A DNA stretch of 47,596 bases from an uncultured Anaerolineaceae bacterium (GCA_937967805.1 CALBTC010000524.1:1-47596); one strand, 5' to 3'; positions 14,633-24,157 are shown, numbered from the stretch's first letter. Program-made: numbers and translations. Notes: a model not told the origin generated them from the sequence alone.

Positions 14633-16000
14633 TTACTTCCCAAAGCGGTCTTCGCTGCGGGCGCGGAAGAAGAGCCGGATGGGTACGCCGGTAAACGGCC
14701 ACTGCTCCCGCAGCCGATTTTCCAAAAAGCGCTTGTAGCCAAAATTGAGCCAGTCTGGATTGTTGACAAAAAAGACAAAGGTGGGAGGGGCCACGCTGGC
14801 CTGCGTCACGTAGAAAAACTTGGTACGCTTGCCGGCTCTGCCCGGCGGTGGATGCTGTGTGATGGCATCGCGCATAAATTTGTTCAGGGCGCTGGTGGGG
14901 ATGCGCTGGTAGCGCGCCTCGTTTACGTCCACCACATGAGGCAAAATGCGGCTGACGCGCTGCCCCGTCTTGGCCGAGATGAACAGCACCGGCACGTAGG
15001 GCAAAAAGTTGAGCTCCTGCCGCACTTTATCCTCGTACTCCTTCATTGTATACGTGTCTTTTTCGATGGCGTCCCATTTGTTGACCAGCACAATGGCCCC
15101 CGCAGTCTCGTCGGTGATCATGCCGGCCACGTGGGCGTCCTGGGCGATGATGCCCGTTTCGGCATCGAGCAGCATAAGGACCACATCGGCCCGCTTGAGC
15201 GCTTTCATGGCGCGCAGCACGCTGTACTTTTCGATGCCGGGGTCGATTTTGCCGCGCCGCCGGATGCCCGCCGTGTCGATGAGGGTGAACTCCTGGCCGT
15301 GCCACTTAATTTTGGTGTCGATGGCGTCGCGGGTGGTGCCGGGAATATCGCTGACAATGACCCGCTCTTCGCCGATGAGCTTGTTTACCAGGGTGGATTT
15401 GCCCACGTTGGGGCGGCCCAGCATGGCGATCTTGATGGAGGTGTCTTCAGCATCATAATCCGGGGTTATGGGGGGAACGGCCGTCACAATCGCGTCCAAC
15501 AAATCCCCCGTACCATACCCGTGCAGCGCCGAAATGGGGAACACCTCGCCTAGTGCCAACTCATAAAACTCATACACATTATCGGTCATCTTGGCCGATT
15601 CCAGCTTGTTGGCGGCTACCAGCACCGGCTTATTCGATTGGCGCAAAATGTCGGCCACCTCCTGGTCGGCGGCCGTGAGGCCCACCTGGCCGTCCACCAC
15701 CAGCACCACCACCTCGGCATCGCGAATGGCAATGGCAGCCTGCTGGCGAATGTAAGGCAAGAACTGCTCCGAATCCTCAGAAAGCGGCTCCGTGCGCCAG
15801 CCGGCGGTGACTTCAATGCCGCCCGTGTCGACCAGCGAAAAGGCGACGCCGCCCCACTCGCTGTCGGCGTAAAGCCGGTCACGCGTGGTGCCGGCCGTTT
15901 CAGATACAACCGCCACGCGGCGGCCCACAATGCGATTAAATAAAGTTGATTTGCCCACGTTTGGCCTGCCGACCAACGCGACTAAAGGTTTTGCTGTCAT
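14633..16000 (-). CDS. der: Ribosome assembly GTPase Der (EngA)
   Basis: 455 residues with two tandem GTPase domains and a C-terminal KH-like domain. First P-loop GRPNVGKST at 11-19 with DTGG and NKLE; second GRPNVGKST at 195-203 with DTAG and NKWD. Der acts in assembly of the 50S subunit and is essential in most bacteria. ATG 16000 follows cdaR by 10 bases, so it is the last gene of the string argF-TPR-cdaA-cdaR-der. The length is close to the family norm. Confidence 0.97.
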   Translation of the reverse strand: MTAKPLVALVGRPNVGKSTLFNRIVGRRVAVVSETAGTTRDRLYADSEWGGVAFSLVDTGGIEVTAGWRTEPLSEDSEQFLPYIRQQAAIAIRDAEVVVLVVDGQVGLTAADQEVADILRQSNKPVLVAANKLESAKMTDNVYEFYELALGEVFPISALHGYGTGDLLDAIVTAVPPITPDYDAEDTSIKIAMLGRPNVGKSTLVNKLIGEERVIVSDIPGTTRDAIDTKIKWHGQEFTLIDTAGIRRRGKIDPGIEKYSVLRAMKALKRADVVLMLLDAETGIIAQDAHVAGMITDETAGAIVLVNKWDAIEKDTYTMKEYEDKVRQELNFLPYVPVLFISAKTGQRVSRILPHVVDVNEARYQRIPTSALNKFMRDAITQHPPPGRAGKRTKFFYVTQASVAPPTFVFFVNNPDWLNFGYKRFLENRLREQWPFTGVPIRLFFRARSEDRFGK

Positions 16001-16010
16001 AAGTTATCTG

Positions 16011-17381
16011 CTAAAAAAGAATGAATTTGGGCAGCCAGGCAAAGCTGGTGGATAAGTGTAGGTTAGGAACGGCCGTATCCCCACCATGAGTTGTCACCGG
16101 CCGATGTAAAACGCCTAAACGCGTCGATTCAATGTCTGAAAACTCATCTGTTGGGGTGATGGGTTCAGAAATAATGACGTCAATAACCGATGGTTGAATG
16201 GAGCGCAACTCCAGGCCGCGATCCGGCACATCCACATCTGGTTCCAGCGAGTATTCGCCAGGTTCCAGACCAAAAAGGTCCAAAGAGACCCGTACTTCCT
16301 GCTCTGTTAACGTGTCCAATACCGGCGAGGGGCCAAAAAGCACCACCCGCAATGTGTCTGGTTCAATGGTCGCTTCCAGGTCCTCGCCGACACCCAAAAG
16401 CTCAATCGGTAGATTATATATCTTTGTGCTGGAAAAAGGTTCGATTTGCACGGTTACCGTAATTTCCGTGACGCTGTCCAGGGAGATGCCTTCGGGCAAA
16501 ACCAACGAGACCTGGTCCTGAAACGTTTCGGTTAAACCCGTTATGTCAATTGGCTCGGTTTGCACTCGGAACGGCAAAGCAAGTTGCGTGGGTCGCCCTG
16601 TCACCAACACGCTGGAAGGTTCTACAGTGACCCCCAGCACGCGATACCCCGGCGCAACCTGGCCAATGATATCGGCCGTAATCAGCTTGTTGGCAAAATC
16701 GGCCGATTCATTGATGGGAATCGTTACTTCTACCTGGTCTGTGCTGAGCTGCAAGCCGCTGACGCTGGCTACCCGGCCTTGCCGGTCATAAAAAAGCGGC
16801 TGCGGCGTTTCGATACGGGTTTGGGTGTCATCATTTAGAAAGACGGTAACCTGGGCAAAGTCCAGACGTTCAACTTCGCTTTCGGTACCGGTCACGGCAA
16901 TGACGGGGGGATCAATAAGCACATTGCCCATTGTGTGCCCCCGGGCCACATCCCCCCGAATATCAGCCTCCACTTCGATTTCCCGCGTGACCAGCCTTTC
17001 TAAGTGCACTTCCATCGTTTCGGGAATAGGATCATCGAGCGTGATCCGTGTGTCTTCTGCCTGAATTGTAACGGGAACCGACACATCACTGCCTAGGGGC
17101 ACATCGCTCAAGTCAATGATGGCCGTAAAGTCATCCTGGGTTAATTCAGACACAATAGAAGTTGGTCCTTCGTAAGAGACGAGGACCGGCGGATTGTCAT
17201 CTTCGGGGCTAATGCGGGTCGCGTCTTCTGGCAAACCGATGAAGGTGGCGGGGATTTGTAAAGCGCGCCTAGTCGTCGGGTCTTCTACCTGCATGGCATT
17301 GACCCAAATGACGACAGCCAAAACGAAGGAGAGCAATAACGTTGCCAGATTGGCGATGAGGGAACGGGTCAGGCGCATCAT
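16011..17381 (-). CDS. cdaR: YbbR-domain protein CdaR, partner of the diadenylate cyclase
   Basis: 456 residues. One N-terminal membrane helix (ATLLLSFVLAVVIWVNAM) and then extracytoplasmic YbbR repeats rich in beta strands (about four, each ending in segments such as VTGTESEVERL or VTGRPTQLALP). In Firmicutes CdaR binds the membrane part of CdaA and tunes c-di-AMP output. Its start overlaps the end of cdaA by 4 bases (ATGA type), which strongly supports translational coupling. The last 45 residues (after ISEPITPTDEF) are not typical YbbR and may be a lineage tail. Confidence 0.9.
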   Translation of the reverse strand: MMRLTRSLIANLATLLLSFVLAVVIWVNAMQVEDPTTRRALQIPATFIGLPEDATRISPEDDNPPVLVSYEGPTSIVSELTQDDFTAIIDLSDVPLGSDVSVPVTIQAEDTRITLDDPIPETMEVHLERLVTREIEVEADIRGDVARGHTMGNVLIDPPVIAVTGTESEVERLDFAQVTVFLNDDTQTRIETPQPLFYDRQGRVASVSGLQLSTDQVEVTIPINESADFANKLITADIIGQVAPGYRVLGVTVEPSSVLVTGRPTQLALPFRVQTEPIDITGLTETFQDQVSLVLPEGISLDSVTEITVTVQIEPFSSTKIYNLPIELLGVGEDLEATIEPDTLRVVLFGPSPVLDTLTEQEVRVSLDLFGLEPGEYSLEPDVDVPDRGLELRSIQPSVIDVIISEPITPTDEFSDIESTRLGVLHRPVTTHGGDTAVPNLHLSTSFAWLPKFILF

Positions 17382-18193
17382 GACTCTGACCTCTTGCTAT
17401 TTTGCCGATTGTACAAAAAGGCGTGCAAAATATCGTCCAGCCTAGAGGGGTCCTGGCGGCGAATGACACGGCCGTTATGCGCAATCGATACCTGTCCCGT
17501 TTCTTCTGAAACGACCACCGCCACAGCATCGCTCACTTCGCTAATGCCCAGGGCGGCGCGATGGCGCAGCCCCATCTGCCGGTCCGTCAGGCTGCTGGTG
17601 GAGAGTGGCATGACGCAGGCAGCAGCCGCCAGCTTGTCGTTTCGCATAATCACGGCGCCGTCATGCAGCTCGGTGTTTTTATTGAAGATGGTTAGTAACA
17701 GGTCGGGCGACACTTCAGCGTTGAGCAAAATGCCGGTGTCGATATATTCCTGCAAACCGGTGTCTCGTTCAAAAACGATGAGCGCGCCGTGCCGCCGCTG
17801 CGAGAGACGAATGCTGGCATCTTTGACGGCGATGACTACCGGGCTAATCTCATTTTTGCGAAAAAAGCGAAAGTAACTGCCGGTACGGCCGAGTTGCTCT
17901 AAGGCGCGTCTTAGCTCCGGCTGGAAAATAATGGGGATAGAAAGCAGCAGCGTCGGTAAAATCCAGCTCACCAGTTGGCGAAAGGCAGTCAGCCCAGGTA
18001 TGGCGGAGAGCAGCAGAACAATTAAGGCTAAGCCGACAAAGCCACGCAGTACCTGGACAGCGCGTGTGCCGCGAATGAGCAAAAAGGCGCTGTAGATAAC
18101 GATCGTTACCAACAAAATATCAATGACACTGATCCATAAATTAGTGGAGCGGTTCAGTGCATTGGCAAAACTCTCCCAAGAAAAGACGTTCAT
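17378..18193 (-). CDS. cdaA: Diadenylate cyclase CdaA
   Basis: Makes cyclic di-AMP from two ATP. 271 residues: three N-terminal membrane helices (about 20-95) and a cytoplasmic DAC domain. The signature D178-G179-A180 (in ELHDGAVI) and R210-H211-R212 (in GLRHRAALG) are intact, so catalysis is expected. c-di-AMP typically controls potassium and osmolyte uptake and wall balance. Operon with cdaR (overlap 4 bases) and an upstream TPR gene (gap 9 bases). The usual glmM partner is not adjacent. Confidence 0.96.
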   Translation of the reverse strand: MNVFSWESFANALNRSTNLWISVIDILLVTIVIYSAFLLIRGTRAVQVLRGFVGLALIVLLLSAIPGLTAFRQLVSWILPTLLLSIPIIFQPELRRALEQLGRTGSYFRFFRKNEISPVVIAVKDASIRLSQRRHGALIVFERDTGLQEYIDTGILLNAEVSPDLLLTIFNKNTELHDGAVIMRNDKLAAAACVMPLSTSSLTDRQMGLRHRAALGISEVSDAVAVVVSEETGQVSIAHNGRVIRRQDPSRLDDILHAFLYNRQNSKRSES

Positions 18194-18202
18194 AGATGGG
18201 TA

Positions 18203-20479
18203 CTATGTTTGCGGCCGTAATTGGGCTAACAATTGGCGGTAGCTGGCAGCATTGGGAGGATTTAACGCCAGAATTTTTTCAATTGTTGCGTAAGCCGCTT
18301 CTGTTTCATTGGCTTCCAGTTGTGCTTCACCCAGCTTGTCCAGCAGCTCAATGGCATCTGCCTGGCGTTTTTGCTGCAAGTAGAGGCGCGACAGGCGGTC
18401 AACCAGGTTTTTATCAGACGGCCGTTGCCTTACCATATCTTCCAAAATACCAACAACCTTGGCGCCGCGCCCGCCACGCACCAACTGCTTTAAATAATTG
18501 TCTAGTTCACCCACCGCGTTCACCGGCTGCCCAACTTTATAATATAGATCTACCAGCGTGATGGCCGTGCGCTCGTCATTGGGATCGAGCGCACGTAATT
18601 CTTTGTAAGCCGTCAGCGCTCGTCGCCAATCAAACCGCTGGATGTCAATCTCGGCCGCCAGCCGCAAAAAGCGAGCCTTCCAATTGTGTTCAGCCGAGCC
18701 ACGCGGAGCCAATTTTAACGCTTCCTGGTAGGTTTCGCGTGCTTTGTCCACCTGCGCTAGCTGATAATAGGAGTCGCCTACCGCCATATAATGCTCCAGG
18801 GCGCGGTCGATCTGGCCGTGCTGCTTAAGCATATCAATCAAGCGGCCACGAGCCGCCAGGTCTAACGGGGTCATTTCCACCGCTTTTTCATAAGAAATAA
18901 TGGAACCATTCACGTCTCCCCGGTTACGGTACGTGTCGGCTACCGCGACAAATTTTTGCGCGGCCGTTTCGCGGCGGCCCTGTTTCCCCAGCAGCTCTCC
19001 TAGCTGCATGTGGGCCGGCAGGTAATCGTTAGATAGTTGAATGGCACGATAGGTTTCTTCAATGGCCGTATCATACATGCCCCGCTTGGCATATTCCTGG
19101 CTCAAATAAAGCGATTCCAGCACCTGCTCAGATCCGGCCGTCAACATATCGCCTAAAATCATCATGCCGGAGTCGGAGATGGCGTCCAAGCGACCCCGGG
19201 CTTCTTTGGCCTTGTCTTCCCACCCCTTATGACTCAGGAATTCCACCAGCGCATTGGCAAAGGCGGAGGCTTGATCCCGTTCTCCTTGAGCCATCAGGCT
19301 GTCGGCCAGATTTTCATACAGCTCAATCAGCCGGTCTGCCTGGCTGTGCTGCACGGTGGCCAGGTCCACAATCTTGAGCACGTTAATAAAATGCTCTAAT
19401 GCTTTTTCTATGCGTCCCCGCGCCCGGTGGCATTCGCCTAAAGAAAAATGGCTGGCCAGCCGGAAATCGTGGTCCTTCACCGACAGCTCAAATTCGCGAA
19501 TGGCGTCCTCAAAGCGGAGCTTATCCTGGTAGAGTAAACCGAGGTTGAAGTGTGCGGCCGTATTGTCCAACCCTAGTCCCATCGCTTCTTCATAAGCGCT
19601 GATGGCTTCGTTGGTCATGTTGCGCGTTTGGAAATCCAGCGCCTTGCTGATGAGCGTGCTTAGCTGGAGCGTTTGCGCGTTCAGCTCAACATCTTCATCG
19701 TCAAAGATATCCCCTGCCAGCTTTTCAGAAGCTAAACGACGGGCATCTTGCACCGGGCTGGCGGCATCGGCGGCTTTGGCTGCGCCGTTGCCTGATTTTT
19801 CTTGCAGCGCCGCGGCCATGTGCTGCGCCACTTCGCTGATGCTGTCTGAAGATTGGTAAGTGGGGGAGTCTGATTCGCCCGCCAGTTTTTCGCCGCTGCG
19901 CAGCTGCTCAATGGCGGTCAGCACCTCGGCATTGCGCGGGTCCAGCTTGAGGGCAAGCTGACACGCTTGTAGGGCATTCCTGGTTTCACCTTGCGCATTG
20001 AGGATGCGGGCAATGGACAAATATTCGCGGATGGCATTGTGGACCGAGCCTTGTCGTTCGTAAATGGAAGCCAACCGTTGATGGGCACGCAGCAAGTCTG
20101 GTTCCAGGCGCACCGCCCGGTTCCAGTTGTCCATCGCCTCGGTCAGCCGCCGCCGGTTCAACTCAATCTCGCCGATGGCCATGTACGTTTTGCCCGCTTC
20201 GCCATACATGTTCAGCCGTTCCTGCACATCGGCTACCTGGCGCAGGTAGATCACATCGCCGCGGGAGAAGCGTGCCGCCAGCTTGTAATTTTCCAGTGCT
20301 TCCTTAAGCTGGTTGAGCTCCAGATAAGCCATACCTAACCCGGCATAAGGGGCCGGTTCATTGGAAATCTCCGTGATGGCGTCTTGAAACTCCTGGATCG
20401 CCTCCTGCCAATTTTGGTCCCAGCTGTGTGAATGACCTCGATTTAATGCTTCTTCGAATCGGGCACGGTTTCCTGCCAC
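18203..20479 (-). CDS. Large TPR-repeat protein
   Basis: 758 residues with at least twelve tetratricopeptide repeats, e.g. NWQEAIQEFQDAITEISNEP, LRAHQRLASIYERQGSVHNA, TAAHFNLGLLYQDKLRFEDA and AARGRLIDMLKQHGQIDRAL, broken near 205-260 by a low-complexity linker. No signal peptide, so it is probably a cytoplasmic scaffold. The start is GTG 20479 with GGAGG upstream. It sits between argF and cdaA; the 9-base gap to cdaA suggests a shared transcript. Partners are unknown; TPR scaffolds next to CdaA are not something I recognise from the standard cdaA-cdaR-glmM operon. Confidence 0.85.
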   Translation of the reverse strand: MAGNRARFEEALNRGHSHSWDQNWQEAIQEFQDAITEISNEPAPYAGLGMAYLELNQLKEALENYKLAARFSRGDVIYLRQVADVQERLNMYGEAGKTYMAIGEIELNRRRLTEAMDNWNRAVRLEPDLLRAHQRLASIYERQGSVHNAIREYLSIARILNAQGETRNALQACQLALKLDPRNAEVLTAIEQLRSGEKLAGESDSPTYQSSDSISEVAQHMAAALQEKSGNGAAKAADAASPVQDARRLASEKLAGDIFDDEDVELNAQTLQLSTLISKALDFQTRNMTNEAISAYEEAMGLGLDNTAAHFNLGLLYQDKLRFEDAIREFELSVKDHDFRLASHFSLGECHRARGRIEKALEHFINVLKIVDLATVQHSQADRLIELYENLADSLMAQGERDQASAFANALVEFLSHKGWEDKAKEARGRLDAISDSGMMILGDMLTAGSEQVLESLYLSQEYAKRGMYDTAIEETYRAIQLSNDYLPAHMQLGELLGKQGRRETAAQKFVAVADTYRNRGDVNGSIISYEKAVEMTPLDLAARGRLIDMLKQHGQIDRALEHYMAVGDSYYQLAQVDKARETYQEALKLAPRGSAEHNWKARFLRLAAEIDIQRFDWRRALTAYKELRALDPNDERTAITLVDLYYKVGQPVNAVGELDNYLKQLVRGGRGAKVVGILEDMVRQRPSDKNLVDRLSRLYLQQKRQADAIELLDKLGEAQLEANETEAAYATIEKILALNPPNAASYRQLLAQLRPQT

Positions 20480-20502
20480 GCCAAAGCCTCCAAAATAATT
20501 TT

Positions 20503-20567
20503 GTCATTCCTGCCTAGGGAGGAACCCACTCATGGCCCCTATGGATACTCGCCTGCGCGGGTATGAC
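20503..20567. repeat. REP/BIME-like element
   Basis: Begins GTCATTCCTGCC and ends CGCGGGTATGAC, with inner GGAACCC and GGATACTCGCC segments: two divergent copies of the GTCATTCCCGC...GGAATCC repeat facing each other. It lies between argF and the TPR gene and splits an otherwise tight operon. Confidence 0.7.
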
Positions 20568-20584
20568 AGCAAAAACAAAATCGC

Positions 20585-21508
20585 TTACGTTTTGTTGCCC
20601 AACAGCTCTACAAGGATCGCCTTTTGGGCGTGCATCCGGTTTTCCGCCTGGGGAAACAGGATGGAATTGGGTCCGTCGGCCACCTCGTCTGTAATTTCCT
20701 CGCCGCGATGGGCGGGTAAACAGTGCATTACCAGGCAGTCGGGTTTTGCCAGATTGACGAGCTGTTGATTTACCTGGTATGGGGGAAAGACTTTGAGGCG
20801 AACGGCCGTTTCCTCTTCTTGCCCCATACTCGTCCATACATCAGTATAGATAATATCTGCATCTGCCACCGCTTTGCTTGGATCTTCATACACCTCTATA
20901 GAAGCCCCCGCTGTGCTAAACTGCTTGCCCAGCGCATAATCATCTTCCGTAAGCGTGTAGTTGGGCGGCGTGGCGATGGCAAAATGCATACCCACCTTCA
21001 TACAGGTAAATAATAAAGAACGAGCTACGTTATTGCCATCCCCAACATAGACCAATTTTAACCCTTCCAGCCGCTTTTTTGCCTCCAAAACGGTGAAAAT
21101 ATCGGCAAGAGCCTGGGCCGGATGGTTATAGTCAGACAGGCCGTTGATGATGGGAACCGAACCATGCTCGGCCAATTGTAAAATGTGCTCGTGCTCAAAG
21201 ACGCGGGCCATGATGCCATCGACATATCCAGACAGCACGCGGGCCACATCGGCCACGCTCTCACGGCCGCCCATTTTGATCTCAGTAGGCGACAAATAAA
21301 GAGCGTACCCACCGAGATGCACCATGCCCATTTCAAAGGAAACGCGGGTGCGCAGCGACGGTTTTTGGAAGACCAAAGCGAGGCTCTTCCCTTTTAGAAA
21401 GGGTTTGTTGCCACCATTCTGCCATTCCTGTTTTAAGGAAAGGGCTAAATCGAGCAAATTGTGCAATTCATCAGGGGATAAATCAGCGATGCTAAGAAAA
21501 TGTTTCAC
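20585..21508 (-). CDS. argF: Ornithine carbamoyltransferase
   Basis: Joins ornithine and carbamoyl phosphate to give citrulline in arginine synthesis. 307 residues, the family length. The carbamoyl-phosphate site SLRTR is at 51-55; the ornithine-side motif [10 protein letters not shown] is at 262-271 with the catalytic Cys263. [12 protein letters not shown] is also conserved. The start ATG lies about 95 bases downstream of a probable extended -10 promoter. No other arg genes are in the window. Confidence 0.97.
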   Translation of the reverse strand: MKHFLSIADLSPDELHNLLDLALSLKQEWQNGGNKPFLKGKSLALVFQKPSLRTRVSFEMGMVHLGGYALYLSPTEIKMGGRESVADVARVLSGYVDGIMARVFEHEHILQLAEHGSVPIINGLSDYNHPAQALADIFTVLEAKKRLEGLKLVYVGDGNNVARSLLFTCMKVGMHFAIATPPNYTLTEDDYALGKQFSTAGASIEVYEDPSKAVADADIIYTDVWTSMGQEEETAVRLKVFPPYQVNQQLVNLAKPDCLVMHCLPAHRGEEITDEVADGPNSILFPQAENRMHAQKAILVELLGNKT

Positions 21509-21606
21509 AGTGTTAAATCTCCGAACAGTTGGCGTAGAATTTTAGGGAATTGGGGCTGAACGGCCGTCCACAAAATCCCCTTTACTGCCACTGGTTACCT
21601 TAAAAA

Positions 21607-21615
21607 AGTATACCA
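21607..21615 (-). promoter_or_regulatory. Extended -10 promoter candidate of argF
   Basis: Minus-strand TGGTATACT: TATACT preceded by TGn. No good -35 is visible 17 bases upstream, as is common for extended -10 promoters. It would give a leader of about 95 bases. Confidence 0.45.
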
Positions 21616-21730
21616 CAGGCAAAAACAGAGGAAAAGCATTGAGAGCATGGCCGTATTTTGTGGGAGCCACGGAACCCGCAAAAAGAGATTCTGGACTAAT
21701 TCCCACGATTTCTTTCTATACGCCCATAAC

Positions 21731-21758
21731 TTGACGCACTTAACAGTTATGGTAAGAT
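21731..21758 (+). promoter_or_regulatory. Sigma-70-like promoter of the 21831 gene
   Basis: TTGACG (21731-21736), 16-base spacer, TAAGAT (21753-21758). Predicted start near 21765, leaving a leader of about 65 bases. Confidence 0.6.
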
Positions 21759-21830
21759 ACGAATTGCAGAGGGGATGTTATGTCATTTTCATAATGTCCC
21801 AAATGGGGGCAATTTTAAGGTAGGTGCCAC

Positions 21831-22892
21831 ATGGATTTTATAAAGAATCGACCAGAGTTGTCCGTCCTTATTGCGTTTATTGTTGGCCTGATCATTGGTC
21901 AAACTTTGTTTGGCTGGTACCTCTTCCCCGTGGAATGGACCGGTGCCGGGCCTGGAGACCTGGATCAGGCGCAACAGGACGTATACCTGCAAACAATTGC
22001 CGACGCCTATTCCTTACAGCCTGGAAACACAACGCTTGTCACACGCGCGCTTGATTCCTGGCCTAATGCCACTGCCGCTATTTGTGATCTGCGCAGCCGC
22101 ACGGCTGATCCTGGTGCGCAGGAACGCCTGAATGCCATTGCTATTGTGCAAAGTGGCGGGCAGGCATGTGATGCTTTACCGGCTACCGGCGTTGAAGGCG
22201 AGCAACCGGTGGCACCGCCAGCTGAGGAAGGCGCTAACCTCGGTACCATTTTAGCCTTGCTCGTTGTACTGGCCCTGGTGGTTGCAGCCATTGTCGTTGT
22301 TTTGAACCGGCGCAGAAGCATGATGGTTGATGATGACAATGTAGACTTGTACTATGACAATATGCCGGAAAACGCGCCGACGATGGCCAGCGAAGAAGGC
22401 GTTAGCGCCATCCCCATTGCCCGATTCCAAAGTGATTATGCTCACGGTCGTGACAACTACGACGACTCCTTCAGCATTGAAAACGCTGGCGGCGAATTTC
22501 TGGGTGAATGCGGCGTGGGCATTGCTGAATCGATTGGCAGCGACACGCCCAAGAACGTCACCGCTTTTGAGGTGTGGCTCTTTGACAAAAACGACATTCG
22601 CACCATCACCAAAGTGGTGATGAGTGACCACGCCTTCTTTGATGAAGCGCTGAAAGCGAAGCTGGCGCCCAAAGGGGAACCTGTACTGGCCCGCGAAAAT
22701 GAAGTCATTGTGCTGGAGACGGCCACGCTCATCATCAATGCGGAAATTAAAGAGATGCAGTACGGGGCAGGTTCGCTTCCGCCGCAGAGCTTCTTTGATA
22801 ACTTCTCCATTGAGCTTTCTGCCTGGGCTAAAGAAGGGGATTTTGATGAGCCGGACGTTGAAGGACGCGTAGACGAACTGCTTGAGTATTAA
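21831..22892 (+). CDS. Two-helix membrane protein, function unknown
   Basis: 353 residues. An N-terminal helix (SVLIAFIVGLIIGQTLFGWYL), an extracytoplasmic stretch of about 105 residues with two cysteines (CDLR ... ACDAL), a second helix near 138-160 (LALLVVLALVVAAIVVVL) and a basic RRR stop-transfer. The remaining 190 residues are cytoplasmic, with a beta-rich part beginning DDSFSIENAGGEFLGECGVG and holding FEVWLFDKNDIRT. It ends at a strong terminator and has its own promoter, so it is a single-gene unit. I do not recognise a described function. Confidence 0.7.
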   Translation: MDFIKNRPELSVLIAFIVGLIIGQTLFGWYLFPVEWTGAGPGDLDQAQQDVYLQTIADAYSLQPGNTTLVTRALDSWPNATAAICDLRSRTADPGAQERLNAIAIVQSGGQACDALPATGVEGEQPVAPPAEEGANLGTILALLVVLALVVAAIVVVLNRRRSMMVDDDNVDLYYDNMPENAPTMASEEGVSAIPIARFQSDYAHGRDNYDDSFSIENAGGEFLGECGVGIAESIGSDTPKNVTAFEVWLFDKNDIRTITKVVMSDHAFFDEALKAKLAPKGEPVLARENEVIVLETATLIINAEIKEMQYGAGSLPPQSFFDNFSIELSAWAKEGDFDEPDVEGRVDELLEY

Positions 22893-22915
22893 TCATTCTG
22901 TATAAGAGAGAACTA

Positions 22916-22950
22916 AAAGCCCCGGTTGATTTTTCAGCCGGGGCTTTGTT
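22916..22950 (+). terminator. Rho-independent terminator
   Basis: AGCCCCGG (22918-22925) and CCGGGGCT (22938-22945) form an 8-bp GC stem, extended by A/T pairs, with a 12-base loop, then TTTGTTGTT. It ends the 21831 gene; the A-run on the other side makes it partly bidirectional. Confidence 0.9.
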
Positions 22951-22968
22951 GTTGGTTGAGGAAACAGT

Positions 22969-23892
22969 ATGCGTTTTTTGGTAACGGGGGGGGCAGGCTT
23001 TTTGGGGGCGGCTCTGGCAAATAAGCTGGCTGTTGACGGACATACAGTACTGGTTTTGGATGATCTGAGCAATGGCGATGCCGGCCGGCTGCGACCGGAG
23101 ATTGCGTTTAGGCAGGGAGACATTAACAATATTCCGCTGTTGTGGTCATTGTTGGGGGAGGTGGATTGTGTGTATCATCTGGCGGCGCGGGTCTCTGTGG
23201 CCGAATCGGTGCTGCATCCGCAGGCGTACAATGCAGTCAACGTGGGCGGAACGGTCAGCCTGATGGAGGCGATGCGGGATACGGGGGTGCGGCGGGTGGT
23301 GTTTACCTCGTCGGGGGCGGTTTACGGCCGTTTGCCCACCCAACCCGTTCACGAAAACGACACTCCCAACCCCGACTCTCCCTACGCTGTGAGCAAATGG
23401 GCCGCCGAGCAGTACATTCATACGATTGGTCAGTTGTGGAATATAGAAACAGTGGCCCTCCGTATTTTTAATGCGTATGGGCCCGACCAAAGTTTGCCCG
23501 TCTCTCACGCGCCGGTAATCCCGCGCTTTTTGCACCAGGCGCTCACCGGCGGTTCGGTGGTGCTTTATGGCAATGGGCAGCAAACGCGCGATTACATTTA
23601 CGTCAGTGATGTGGTGGCGGCGCTGGTGGCGGCGGCCACGGCCAAAGTGGTCAACCGGCAGGTGATCAACATCGGCAGTGGCGTGGAAACGAGCCTGGCA
23701 CAGCTGGTGATCTACATTGAGCAGGTAACGGGTAAGCAAGTTAATCAGCTGACCAACCAGCAAAAGGAGGGTGGGGTGCCGCGCCTGGTAGCCGACATCA
23801 GCCGGGCGCAGCAACTGCTGGGTTTTCGGCCGCTGGTCAGTTTAGCTGAGGGATTAGAGCGGACTTTACGGGAAGACGGCCGTTTTCAGTAG
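22969..23892 (+). CDS. NAD-dependent sugar epimerase/dehydratase (extended SDR)
   Basis: 307 residues. The NAD-binding motif GGAGFLG is at 7-13, the catalytic SSGAVYG region and YAVSK (Tyr/Lys pair) are intact, and the C-terminal half has NAYGP and DYIYVSDV, the pattern of UDP-glucose 4-epimerase and related nucleotide-sugar enzymes. It likely makes a sugar for wall or exopolysaccharide. The ATG at 22969 is near a weak GAGGAAA site just after the terminator. The last residues (REDGRFQ) are encoded across an ACGGCCGT octamer. GalE or a dTDP-sugar epimerase cannot be told apart here. Confidence 0.88.
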   Translation: MRFLVTGGAGFLGAALANKLAVDGHTVLVLDDLSNGDAGRLRPEIAFRQGDINNIPLLWSLLGEVDCVYHLAARVSVAESVLHPQAYNAVNVGGTVSLMEAMRDTGVRRVVFTSSGAVYGRLPTQPVHENDTPNPDSPYAVSKWAAEQYIHTIGQLWNIETVALRIFNAYGPDQSLPVSHAPVIPRFLHQALTGGSVVLYGNGQQTRDYIYVSDVVAALVAAATAKVVNRQVINIGSGVETSLAQLVIYIEQVTGKQVNQLTNQQKEGGVPRLVADISRAQQLLGFRPLVSLAEGLERTLREDGRFQ

Positions 23893-23912
23893 AGAATATT
23901 AGAAATAAAAAA

Positions 23913-23960
23913 CCTCACGCAAAGACGCTAAGATGTTTCTCCTTTGCGCCTTCGCGTAAC
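23913..23960. repeat. Inverted word-repeat block (CGCAAAG / CTTTGCG)
   Basis: CTCACGCAAAGACGCTAAG, then a short spacer, then CCTTTGCGCCTTCGCGTAAC, the approximate complement. Same word family as 4954-5002 and 8572-8632. It lies between the epimerase stop and the tRNA terminator. Confidence 0.8.
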
Positions 23961-23984
23961 ATTAAGTTAATGTCGATATTGCCT

Positions 23985-24017
23985 AACAAAAACGCCAGCA
24001 CCTTTTGTGCTGGCGTT
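23985..24017 (-). terminator. Terminator of tRNA-Leu
   Basis: Minus strand: AACGCCAGCAC, 5-base loop, GTGCTGGCGTT (23991-24017), an 11-bp perfect stem followed by TTTTGTT. It starts five bases after the tRNA 3' end. Confidence 0.9.
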
Positions 24018-24021
24018 TCTA

Positions 24022-24104
24022 TGCCCAAGAGAGGACTCGAACCTCCACGCCCGTAAGGGCACAGGCCCTCAACCTGCCGCGTATGCCAATTCCGCCACTT
24101 GGGC
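24022..24104 (-). tRNA. tRNA-Leu(GAG)
   Basis: 83 bases. Acceptor GCCCAAG pairs with CTTGGGC (discriminator A); D-arm region TGGCGGAATTGGCATACGC; anticodon stem GCAGG/CCTGT with loop TTGAGGG, anticodon GAG; a long variable arm GCCCTTACGGGC typical of class II tRNA; T-arm GGAGGTTCGAGTCCTCT. CCA is not encoded. Reads CUC and CUU leucine codons. Confidence 0.96.
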
Positions 24105-24157
24105 CAATATACCGGCAATTATAGCCATTGCCGGATGGCTGTCAACGTGCGGAGACG

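Larger units (their letters stand above)
21509..21830. other. Divergent intergenic region between argF and a membrane protein
   Basis: No coding frame. Holds one octamer (21560), a minus-strand promoter candidate for argF (21607-21615) and a plus-strand promoter for the membrane-protein gene (21731-21758). I see no ARG-box-like palindrome. TAAGGTAGG near 21820 is the likely ribosome site of the plus gene. Confidence 0.6.
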
